From: Prevotella sp.
GTDB taxonomy: Bacteria; Bacteroidota; Bacteroidia; Bacteroidales; Bacteroidaceae
Length of the DNA: 10,526 bases
Assembly: GCA_022511055.1 (NCBI GenBank)
Contig: JAFLSH010000091.1
Span: forward strand, 1-10,526
Reading direction: 5' to 3'
The position numbers and the translations under genes are program-made. The notes under the pieces are model-generated. The model ran no database searches and was not told where the DNA came from. It saw nothing but the letters and a program-made list of their open reading frames with translations. How positions within the stretch are numbered: position 1 is the first letter of the stretch; each line of letters starts with the position of its first letter. Shown one piece after another: positions 1 to 4,961 of the stretch.

Positions 1-25
1 TTATTTTCTACACTTTAGGATTCCA
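1..25 (+). repeat. Left terminal inverted repeat
   Basis: This copy contains CTACACTTTAGGATTCCA at positions 8-25 and matches the reverse complement of 277-301 at all 25 positions. It carries the word CACTTTAG at 11-18, which recurs inside the element at 74-81 and 95-102. Confidence 0.85.
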
Positions 26-65
26 CTTCTTGTTCTAAAAATGCCCCCGCCATCATAAACCAAAA

Positions 66-102
66 AAAAGCGGCACTTTAGCAGCAAAAAGCGCCACTTT
101 AG
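66..102 (+). repeat. Two internal copies of the TIR core word, 21 bp apart
   Basis: AAAAGCGGCACTTTAG at 66-81 and AAAAGCGCCACTTTAG at 87-102 differ at one base and are offset by exactly 21 bp. Their CACTTTAG cores (starts 74 and 95) fall on the same 21-bp lattice as the core in the left terminal repeat (start 11, which is 63 bp earlier). They may be internal binding sites for the protein that recognises the ends. Confidence 0.7.
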
Positions 103-108
103 GAAAAT

Positions 109-186
109 TACTCCGTGAGTTTTGGAAATTACTCCGTGAGTTTTGGGAAATACTCCGTGAGTTTTGGGAAATACTCCGTGAGTTTT
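109..186 (+). repeat. 21-bp tandem array of dyad-symmetric units
   Basis: Four units start at 109, 130, 151 and 172; the last is cut to 15 bases. The unit begins TACTCCGTGAGTTTTGG and ends in a variable GAAA/AAAT tail. Each contains an interrupted palindrome, ACTC-CGT-GAGT, so the array is four dyad sites whose centres are 21 bp apart, or two turns of B-DNA. That is iteron- or operator-like geometry. The period is also seven codons, so the complementary strand reads as a heptapeptide repeat KTHGV(F/I)(P/S/F). Units 2 and 3 are identical over 21 bases. There are no unique spacers, so this is not a CRISPR array. Confidence 0.8.
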
Positions 187-243
187 TTCTCCACTAAAAC
201 CTACCACTCCAATCTTACCCACTACACCTAATATTAAATGTTG

Positions 244-257
244 CCCCTGTGCAGGGG
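244..257. other. Small GC-rich hairpin in the right part of the element
   Basis: CCCCTG at 244-249 pairs perfectly with CAGGGG at 252-257 across a two-base centre. It is the only GC-rich palindrome in the otherwise AT-rich spacer between the tandem array and the right terminal repeat. No T-run follows, so it is not an intrinsic terminator on the + strand. Confidence 0.4.
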
Positions 258-276
258 GGATAATCTTATCTCTAAT

Positions 277-301
277 TGGAATCCTAAAGTGTAGAAAATA
301 A
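277..301 (-). repeat. Right terminal inverted repeat
   Basis: Exact inverted copy of 1-25, with the core CTAAAGTG at 284-291. It marks the right boundary of the 301-bp element; the sequence after it (from 302) shows no further match to the element. Confidence 0.85.
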
Positions 302-318
302 CATGAATTCAGTTAAAA

Positions 319-408
319 TCATGTATAGTCGGGGGTGTCTGGTATTCCACTATACATTACATAACTTTTTATGTTTCATATGGTTATGAAGATTCATGTA
401 TAGTTGGG
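319..408. repeat. Three alternating-orientation copies of ATGTATAGT
   Basis: TCATGTATAGTCGGG at 319-333 and TCATGTATAGTTGGG at 394-408 are direct repeats with one mismatch in 15. Between them ACTATACAT at 349-357 is the exact inverse of the nine-base core. The middle copy can pair with either flank (9 bp each). The right-hand pairing could be extended by CATAAC (360-365) with GTTATG (383-388). The block lies well upstream of the map promoter and outside the terminal-repeat element. It could be operator sites, a mutually exclusive hairpin pair in an unseen transcript, or remnants of a second mobile element. Confidence 0.5.
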
Positions 409-524
409 CATTTTTTCAAAAAAAATGTGGCAAAGAAAAACAAGACGGTAGTGCCATTTTTTGCTTTCGGAAAATCTATAAAATCCATCGCAAAGTGGCA
501 GAGCTGAAGAAAAACGGTGTTTCT

Positions 525-556
525 TTTGGTTATTTGCCCGATTTGCAGTACCTTTG
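525..556 (+). promoter_or_regulatory. Bacteroidetes-type promoter for the map-tsaD-pncC operon
   Basis: TTTG at 525-528 and TACCTTTG at 549-556 match the Bacteroidetes primary sigma consensus (TTTG, 19-21 bp, TAnnTTTG) with a 20-bp spacer. Transcription would begin a few bases after 556, leaving a leader of about 27 nt before the ATG at 591. No Shine-Dalgarno sequence is present, as is usual in this phylum. Confidence 0.8.
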
Positions 557-590
557 CAATCGCTTATGAACATGTGGAATTGCTATAACT

Positions 591-1475
591 ATGGTTGCGA
601 AGAATAAAAAGCGGCGCTGGCACTGCCTGCCCGGGCAGCCTCCGACGGAGCTGGATAAGCAGGTGATGTACTGGGAGAACAAGAACAAACTGGTACCCAC
701 CCGCGACCTGATAAAAACGCCGGAGCAGATAGAAGGCATCAGGCGGGCGGGCGTAGTGAATACGGGTGTACTCGATGAAGTGGCCAAGCACATCTGTGCT
801 GGTATGTCGACGTTGGAGATAGACCAGATTTGCCGAAAATACTGCGATGACCACCATGCCATCCCTGCCTGTCTGAACTATGGTGGCGATGAAGAGGTGC
901 CGCCGTTCCCCATGTCGGTTTGCACCAGCATCAACGAAGTGGTCTGCCACGGTATTCCCAAAGCTGAAGATGTGCTTCAGGAGGGGGATATTATTAATGT
1001 GGATTTCACCACGATTCTTGATGGCTATTATGCTGATGCCAGCCGAATGTTCATTATCGGCAAGACTACCCCGGAGAAAGAACAGTTGGTGCGTGTGACA
1101 AAGGAGTGCCTGGAGATAGGCATGGAAGCCGCAAAGCCTTTCGGGTTTGTCGGCGACATTGGCCATGCCATTGAGAAGCACTGCAAAAAGTACGGCTACG
1201 GCATTGTGCGCGACTTGGCCGGCCACGGCGTTGGCTTGAAGTTCCACGAAGAGCCTGATGTCAACCACTATGGCCACCGTGGCACGGGCATGCTGCTGGT
1301 GCCGGGCATGGTGTTCACCATTGAGCCCATGATTAACATGGGTACGTGGAAAGTCTTCATTGATGCTGACGACCCTTACGGCTGGGAAGTCATTACTGGT
1401 GACGAAAAGCCCAGCGCCCAGTGGGAACACACCCTGCTCATGACCGAGCATGGCGTAGAAATACTGACTTATTAA
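591..1475 (+). CDS. map: Type I methionine aminopeptidase with N-terminal extension
   Basis: Removes the initiator methionine from nascent proteins in the cytosol, using a dinuclear metal centre. The 294-residue product has all five metal ligands of the family in the right order and context: D138 (in INVDFT), D149 (in YYAD), H212 (in GHGVG), E245 (in FTIEP) and E279 (in QWEH), plus the conserved H120 (NEVVCHGIP) and H219 (FHEEP). The spacings D138-D149 and H212-E245 equal those of the E. coli enzyme. The family core starts near residue 40 (LIKTPEQIE), so there is a basic, proline-containing N-terminal extension of about 39 residues with one cysteine (RRWHCLPGQPP). The protein ends directly after EILTY. 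A short insertion (DEEVPPFP) sits before the SVCTSINEVVCHG segment. The ATG at 591 follows the promoter closely. The gene is first in an operon with tsaD, which follows after 14 bases. Confidence 0.93.
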   Translation: MVAKNKKRRWHCLPGQPPTELDKQVMYWENKNKLVPTRDLIKTPEQIEGIRRAGVVNTGVLDEVAKHICAGMSTLEIDQICRKYCDDHHAIPACLNYGGDEEVPPFPMSVCTSINEVVCHGIPKAEDVLQEGDIINVDFTTILDGYYADASRMFIIGKTTPEKEQLVRVTKECLEIGMEAAKPFGFVGDIGHAIEKHCKKYGYGIVRDLAGHGVGLKFHEEPDVNHYGHRGTGMLLVPGMVFTIEPMINMGTWKVFIDADDPYGWEVITGDEKPSAQWEHTLLMTEHGVEILTY

Positions 1476-1489
1476 TCCTTATCTTCTTC

Positions 1490-2551
1490 ATGAATCCCGT
1501 AACTCCCGTTTATATATTAGGTATTGAAAGTTCGTGTGATGACACTTCGGCGGCCGTACTCAGAGATGGTGTATTGTTGTCGAATGTAACAGCCTCTCAG
1601 GCAGTACATCAGGACTATGGCGGCGTTGTGCCGGAACTGGCCAGCAGGGCTCACCAGCAGAACGTGGTGCCTGTGGTGCATGCGGCCTTGAAACAGGCCG
1701 GGGTGGATAAAGAACAGCTCTCTGCGGTGGCCTTTACCCGCGGGCCGGGCCTGATGGGCTCGCTGCTGGTGGGTGTCAGCTTTGCCAAGGGCTTCGCCCG
1801 CTCGCTGGGTATTCCGCTCATTGATGTCAATCACCTGCAGGGTCATGTGATGGCGCACTTTATAGCCACTCCTGACTCCCCCGAGCAGGCTTTCCCGCCT
1901 TTCCCCTTCCTCTGTCTGTTGGTAAGCGGCGGTAATTCGCAGATAGTGAAGGTAAATGCCTATAATGACATGGAAGTGCTGGGGCAGACCATTGATGATG
2001 CGGCCGGAGAAGCCATCGACAAATGCTCGAAGGTGTTGGGGCTGGGCTATCCCGGCGGCCCTATCATTGACCGCCTGGCCCGGCAAGGCAACCCGAAGGC
2101 TTTCCATTTTGCCGAGCCGAACATTCCCGGTCTGGATTACAGCTTCTCGGGGCTGAAGACCTCATTTCTCTACTCGTTGCAGAAGTGGGTGGCTGAAGAC
2201 CCCGACTTTGTGGAGAAGAACAAGGAAGACATAGCCGCTTCGCTGGAGTGGACCATTGTGGACATTCTGATGAAGAAGCTGAAGAAGGCAGTGCAGCAGA
2301 CTGGCATCAAGCACGTGGCCGTAGCCGGCGGCGTAAGTGCCAACAACGGCTTGCGAAATGCCTTTTATGATGCGCAGAAGCGTTACGGTTGGACTATCTA
2401 CATTCCAAAGTTCAGCTATACGACCGATAATGCCGCCATGATAGGGATTGTAGGCCATTACAAGTATCTTGACAAGGCGTTTTGCAGTATTGATGCCCCC
2501 GCCTTCTCGAAAGTAACGTTTGGATTAGGAAACAAATCATCAAACCAATAA
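1490..2551 (+). CDS. tsaD: tRNA N6-threonylcarbamoyladenosine synthase TsaD
   Basis: Transfers the threonylcarbamoyl group from threonylcarbamoyl-AMP to A37 of ANN-decoding tRNAs, working in the cytosol with TsaB and TsaE. The 353-residue protein is an ASKHA-fold member. Visible are the N-terminal ILGIESSCDDTS motif (residues 9-20), the metal-binding HLQGH (H115 and H119), SGGNSQ (146-151), the GYPGGP loop (186-191), AVAGGVSANN (277-286) and the late metal ligand D313 in TTDNAAMIG. These match the two histidines and one aspartate of the family. I chose the ATG at 1490 because the conserved region begins eight residues later. An in-frame ATG at 1421 lies inside map and would add unrelated residues. 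It is the middle gene of the operon; pncC begins nine bases after its stop. Length is slightly above the usual 335-345 residues. Confidence 0.95.
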   Translation: MNPVTPVYILGIESSCDDTSAAVLRDGVLLSNVTASQAVHQDYGGVVPELASRAHQQNVVPVVHAALKQAGVDKEQLSAVAFTRGPGLMGSLLVGVSFAKGFARSLGIPLIDVNHLQGHVMAHFIATPDSPEQAFPPFPFLCLLVSGGNSQIVKVNAYNDMEVLGQTIDDAAGEAIDKCSKVLGLGYPGGPIIDRLARQGNPKAFHFAEPNIPGLDYSFSGLKTSFLYSLQKWVAEDPDFVEKNKEDIAASLEWTIVDILMKKLKKAVQQTGIKHVAVAGGVSANNGLRNAFYDAQKRYGWTIYIPKFSYTTDNAAMIGIVGHYKYLDKAFCSIDAPAFSKVTFGLGNKSSNQ

Positions 2552-2560
2552 GACATAAAC

Positions 2561-3070
2561 ATGGATTTTGAAGCAAAAATCACAAGCAGGGAAATCAGTG
2601 AACTGCTGTGGGAAATGGAAAAAACTGTCGGCACGGCAGAGAGTTGCACTGGCGGCGGCATTGCCGAGGCTATCATTTCGGTGCCTGGCGCGTCAAAATA
2701 TTTCAAGGGCGGTGTCATCTCCTATGTCAACGAAATCAAGGAGTCACTGCTCGGTGTTGACCATCAGTTATTGGAAGAAAAGACCGCAGTCTGCGAAGAA
2801 GTGGCCATTGCGATGGTGCAGGGAGCCTGCCGTACGCTGCAAACCGACTATGCCATCTCGGCAACAGGTCTGGCCGGGCCTACGGGCGGCACCAAGGATA
2901 TTCCCGTGGGCACTATCTGGCTGGCCTGCGGCAATGCCGATAGGGTAGTGACCCAAAAGGTCGAGGAAGACCACGGCCGAGACATCAACCTGGCTATTGC
3001 CATAAACAAGGCCATGCAGATGTTTTTGGACTACTTGCAGGCAGAAAGTGCATTGAATAGACGAGACTGA
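2561..3070 (+). CDS. pncC: Stand-alone CinA C-terminal domain, nicotinamide-nucleotide amidohydrolase PncC
   Basis: By family, it hydrolyses nicotinamide mononucleotide to nicotinate mononucleotide and ammonia in pyridine-nucleotide salvage, in the cytosol. The 169 residues cover only the CinA C-terminal domain, the usual size of stand-alone PncC/YgaD-type proteins; the N-terminal MoCF-like domain of full CinA is absent. Diagnostic segments are GTAESCTGG (residues 24-32, with S28 the expected catalytic serine), GGVISY (50-55), ISATGLAGPTGGT (99-111) and IPVGTIW (114-120). The ATG at 2561 follows the tsaD stop by nine bases, so the gene shares the upstream promoter. Some relatives are annotated as competence/damage-inducible proteins, but the domain content supports the amidohydrolase assignment. 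The tail after residue 160 (LQAESALNRRD) is not conserved in any way I recognise. No clear terminator follows. Confidence 0.88.
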   Translation: MDFEAKITSREISELLWEMEKTVGTAESCTGGGIAEAIISVPGASKYFKGGVISYVNEIKESLLGVDHQLLEEKTAVCEEVAIAMVQGACRTLQTDYAISATGLAGPTGGTKDIPVGTIWLACGNADRVVTQKVEEDHGRDINLAIAINKAMQMFLDYLQAESALNRRD

Positions 3071-3098
3071 TGGTTAAAAAATATTAAGGCAAGACTAA

Positions 3099-3124
3099 TT
3101 CTTCATTCTTCGTTCTTCATTCTT
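3099..3124. repeat. Short direct repeat TTCTTCATTCTT
   Basis: TTCTTCATTCTT occurs at 3099-3110 and again at 3113-3124, 14 bases apart, just upstream of the ribosomal-protein promoter. It overlaps where the -33 element should be. Simple pyrimidine-rich repeats of this kind are common between genes in Bacteroidetes; I infer no specific function. Confidence 0.5.
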
Positions 3125-3136
3125 GATAAAAATGTG

Positions 3137-3144
3137 TACCTTTG
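3137..3144 (+). promoter_or_regulatory. -7 element of the rpmB-rpmG-bL38 promoter
   Basis: TACCTTTG is a perfect Bacteroidetes -7 element, identical to those at 549 and 8119. The -33 position holds only a poor match (TTCT at 3113-3116 with a 20-bp spacer). The resulting leader of roughly 45 nt contains the palindrome AGTAAGTTACT at 3157-3167, which could be a minor structure or regulatory site. Confidence 0.7.
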
Positions 3145-3195
3145 CACCCTGTTTGGAGTAAGTTACTAAAAAGTACACAATTAAAGTAGATAGCA

Positions 3196-3459
3196 ATGTC
3201 TAAGATTTGTCAAATTACAGGAAAGAAGGCACAGATTGGTTGTAATGTGTCTCACTCAAAGCACCGCACAAAGAGACGCTTTGATGTTAACCTTTTCAGC
3301 AAGAAGTTCTACTATGTGGAAGAGGATTGCTGGATTCAGTTGAAGATTAGTGCATCTGGTCTTCGTATGATTAATAAAGTTGGTCTTGATGCTGCATTGA
3401 AGCAGGCTGTTGCCAAGGGATATGTAGACTGGAAGGACATTAAAGTGATAGGAGATTAA
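3196..3459 (+). CDS. rpmB: 50S ribosomal protein L28 (bL28)
   Basis: Structural protein of the large ribosomal subunit. The 87-residue product begins SKICQITGKKAQIGCNVSHS, the typical bL28 N-terminus. The basic HRTKRRFDVNL segment (residues 23-33) and the central WIQLKISASGLRMINKVGLD (46-65) are family signatures. Length agrees with Bacteroidetes L28. Cysteines occur only at residues 5, 16 and 45, with no CxxC pair, so no zinc ribbon is expected. It heads a three-gene ribosomal-protein unit; rpmG follows after six bases. The coding sequence is visibly more AT-rich than the accessory genes to the right and uses more AT-ending codons, as expected for a highly expressed conserved gene here. Confidence 0.95.
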   Translation: MSKICQITGKKAQIGCNVSHSKHRTKRRFDVNLFSKKFYYVEEDCWIQLKISASGLRMINKVGLDAALKQAVAKGYVDWKDIKVIGD

Positions 3460-3465
3460 TAGACC

Positions 3466-3657
3466 ATGGCAAGCAAGAAAGCAAAAGGCAATCGCGTCCA
3501 GGTTGTTCTGGAGTGCACTGAGCACAAGGCAAGTGGTATGCCCGGCACCAGCCGTTACATCACCACCAAGAACCGTAAGAATACGCCCGAGCGTATGGAG
3601 TTGATGAAGTATAACCCCATCCTGAAGAAGATGACTCTTCACAAGGAAATTAAATAA
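3466..3657 (+). CDS. rpmG: 50S ribosomal protein L33 (bL33), zinc-free form
   Basis: Large-subunit ribosomal protein of 63 residues, recognised by SRYITTKNRKNTPERMELMKYNP (split over residues 29-51) and the basic ends. In zinc-binding L33 two CxxC pairs bind the metal. Here the first is reduced to CTEH (residues 17-20) and the second, normally CPRC, reads NPIL (50-53), so only one cysteine remains and the protein is of the C-minus type. It sits six bases after rpmB and 13 bases before the DUF4295 gene, all presumably on one transcript from the promoter near 3137. Confidence 0.94.
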   Translation: MASKKAKGNRVQVVLECTEHKASGMPGTSRYITTKNRKNTPERMELMKYNPILKKMTLHKEIK

Positions 3658-3670
3658 TCAGGACTGAAGT

Positions 3671-3829
3671 ATGGCAAAGAAAACCGTTGCTACCCTCCAT
3701 GAAGGCTCAAAGGATGGTCGCGCTTACACAAAGGTAATCAAGATGGTGAAGAGCCCAAAGACGGGTGCTTACATCTTCGACGAGCAGATGGTTCCCAACG
3801 AAGCAGTGAAAGACTTCTTCAAGAACTAA
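3671..3829 (+). CDS. DUF4295 family small ribosomal protein, probably bL38
   Basis: A 52-residue basic protein starting MAKKTVATLHEGSKDGRAYT and ending in DEQMVPNEAVKDFFKN. The pattern KVIKMVKSPKTGAY (residues 21-34) followed by MVPNEAVKDFF (40-50) is characteristic of the DUF4295 family, which I know only from Bacteroidetes and always next to rpmG. From memory, the cryo-EM structure of the Flavobacterium johnsoniae ribosome revealed a phylum-specific large-subunit protein named bL38, which I believe is this family; that identity needs confirming. It is the third gene after rpmB and rpmG, 13 bases after rpmG, and is followed by a strong terminator, so it closes the ribosomal unit. The start is the first ATG after the rpmG stop and fits the family N-terminus. 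Confidence 0.85.
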   Translation: MAKKTVATLHEGSKDGRAYTKVIKMVKSPKTGAYIFDEQMVPNEAVKDFFKN

Positions 3830-3862
3830 TATTGTTGGAACATTTTTAACAGACACATATCG

Positions 3863-3904
3863 GAGAGTTGCAATATACTAAAAATATTGCAACTCTCTTT
3901 TTTT
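3863..3904 (+). terminator. Intrinsic terminator after the ribosomal-protein unit
   Basis: GAGAGTTGCAATAT at 3863-3876 pairs perfectly with ATATTGCAACTCTC at 3884-3897 (14 bp, seven-base loop ACTAAAA). It is followed at once by seven T residues (3898-3904). No matching A-run precedes the stem, so it is directional for the + strand. It separates the housekeeping block from the accessory genes. Confidence 0.92.
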
Positions 3905-3930
3905 GCAGGAAAAAATACCTAAAACTAATT

Positions 3931-3962
3931 ATTGCATATCTCACAAAAAATGCCTAATTTTG
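3931..3962 (+). promoter_or_regulatory. Promoter of the di-iron/LuxR regulator gene, with flanking dyads
   Basis: ATTG at 3931-3934 and TAATTTTG at 3955-3962 give a Bacteroidetes promoter with a 20-bp spacer and near-consensus elements. Two inverted repeats are laid over it: TATTGC (3930-3935) with GCAATA (3966-3971), and CCTAAT (3953-3958) with ATTAGG (3978-3983). They cover the -33, the -7 and the start region and could be operator half-sites, possibly for the regulator encoded immediately downstream. The leader would be only about 15-20 nt. Confidence 0.65.
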
Positions 3963-3984
3963 CAGGCAATAACATTGATTAGGT

Positions 3985-4941
3985 ATGAAGAATCAGAAAA
4001 TGTACGAGGCTGACGACAAGATGATTAGCCTGATACGTGACAACTATGACCTTTTGCAAGCGCTTGGCAGCTTTGGCATCTCCCTGGGTTTTGGCGACAA
4101 GACCGTCAAGGAGACCTGCGAGGACAACGGGGTCGACACCTACACGTTCCTGGCTGTTGTCAATTTCACCATCAACGGCTACGGCGACTTTGAAAATGAC
4201 GAGCAGCTGTCTGTTCCGACCCTGATGCGCTATCTGAAGGCCAGCCATGCCTACTATCTGGATTTTCAGCTCCCCTTCATTCGCCGTGAGCTGCAAGAGT
4301 CACTGACCGAGGGCGACCCGGTCGGCCAGCTCATCATGCGCTTCTATGATGCCTATGCCCATGAGATTCTCCAACACATGAAGTACGAGCAGAAAACACT
4401 GTTCCCTTACGTGCAGTCTCTGCTTGACGGCAAGCCCGTTAATGACTACAGCATCGAGACCTTCTCGAAGCACCATGGCGCTGCCGACAAGAAGCTGCGC
4501 GAACTCAAGCTGCTCATTATCAAGTATCTGCCGAGCGACGGCTTGCGCAACAACCAGCTGACGGCCACGCTTCACGACATCTACGACAACGAAGTCTGGC
4601 TGCGGCAGCATGCGCAGGTGGAAGACAGCATCTTTGTGCCCGCCATCAGGCGGCTGGAACAACAGTCGAAGAAGAATGACGTGACCAAGAACATCAGCGG
4701 CATGGTGCTGGGGGCTGCCCAGAACGCCGACTTGCTGTCTGAGCGCGAGAAAGACGTGATTATCGCTCTGGTGCAGGGCATGTCTAACAAGGAGATTGCC
4801 AACCACCTCTGCATTTCCATCAACACCGTGATTACCCACCGCCGCAACATTGCCCATAAACTTCAGATTCACTCTCCGGCCGGCCTTACCATCTATGCCA
4901 TTGTCAATGGGCTGGTGGACATTTCTTCAGTCAAACTATAA
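3985..4941 (+). CDS. YtfE/ScdA-like di-iron hemerythrin protein fused to a LuxR-type HTH
   Basis: Predicted cytosolic transcription regulator of 318 residues with no signal peptide or membrane segment. Residues about 10-65 resemble the N-terminal region of ScdA/YtfE (KTVKETCEDNGVDTYTFLAV). Residues about 80-225 form a hemerythrin-like four-helix bundle. H88, H131 and E135 (HMKYE), H163 or H164 (SKHHG), and H209 and E213 (HAQVE) line up with the di-iron ligands H84, H129, E133, H160, H204 and E208 that I recall for E. coli YtfE, with nearly the same spacing. Residues 250-312 are a GerE/LuxR helix-turn-helix (LSEREKDVIIALVQGMSNKEIA, split at 251-272, then INTVITHRRNI). Family knowledge suggests the iron centre responds to nitric oxide, oxygen or redox change; the ligand is inference. 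The pair of cysteines typical of YtfE/ScdA near the N-terminus is absent. It has its own promoter and is followed after 20 bases by the glycosidase-like gene. Confidence 0.85.
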   Translation: MKNQKMYEADDKMISLIRDNYDLLQALGSFGISLGFGDKTVKETCEDNGVDTYTFLAVVNFTINGYGDFENDEQLSVPTLMRYLKASHAYYLDFQLPFIRRELQESLTEGDPVGQLIMRFYDAYAHEILQHMKYEQKTLFPYVQSLLDGKPVNDYSIETFSKHHGAADKKLRELKLLIIKYLPSDGLRNNQLTATLHDIYDNEVWLRQHAQVEDSIFVPAIRRLEQQSKKNDVTKNISGMVLGAAQNADLLSEREKDVIIALVQGMSNKEIANHLCISINTVITHRRNIAHKLQIHSPAGLTIYAIVNGLVDISSVKL

Positions 4942-4961
4942 CCACAAGAACTACGACAAAC

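Larger units (their letters stand above)
1..222 (-). other. Open frame of heptapeptide repeats inside the element, doubtful gene
   Basis: From a GTG at 222 the minus strand stays open for 73 codons and stops at a TAA formed by the outermost three bases of the terminal repeat. The product would contain four KTHGV heptads and then LKWRF/LKCRF/LKCRK words, rich in Lys, Phe and Gly, with no recognisable fold. The repeat period is a multiple of three with no stop codon in this frame, so openness comes free. No Bacteroidetes-type promoter is seen ahead of it. It is more likely a by-product of the DNA repeat than a gene, but automated annotation may call it. Confidence 0.15.
1..301. mobile_element. 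MITE-like element with perfect 25-bp terminal inverted repeats
   Basis: The first 25 bases are the exact reverse complement of bases 277-301, so a 301-bp unit is closed by perfect terminal inverted repeats. There is no room for a transposase. Inside are two further copies of the TIR core word CACTTTAG and a four-unit 21-bp tandem array, followed by about 90 bp of AT-rich spacer and a small GC hairpin. This layout fits a miniature inverted-repeat transposable element mobilised in trans, or a multi-copy intergenic repeat of Bacteroidales. A target-site duplication cannot be tested because the left flank is outside the window. The left repeat could extend by further bases beyond the edge. Mobility is inference; the symmetry is directly seen. 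Confidence 0.6.
302..590. other. Intergenic region upstream of map
   Basis: No coding region is supported here. Three alternating copies of a nine-base word lie at 321-404, and the map promoter at 525-556. Between 409 and 524 I see AT-rich sequence with A- and T-runs and no convincing gene, RNA or repeat. Confidence 0.5.

Noticed and set aside
109..186. Possible small CRISPR array
   Set aside because: The units are contiguous 21-bp tandem repeats without unique spacers, and no cas gene is present.
421..500. TGCCA/TGGCA inverted words before map as a structured RNA
   Set aside because: The arms are short, separated by mismatched A/T runs, and lie upstream of the predicted transcription start, so no RNA structure is supported.
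1421..1489. Longer TsaD start overlapping the end of map
   Set aside because: The added 23 residues are unrelated to the family, and the conserved ILGIESSCDDTS motif begins eight residues after the ATG at 1490.
3071..3098. Terminator after pncC
   Set aside because: There are A-rich and T-rich stretches but no stem-loop that pairs convincingly before a T-run; transcription may run on into the ribosomal unit.
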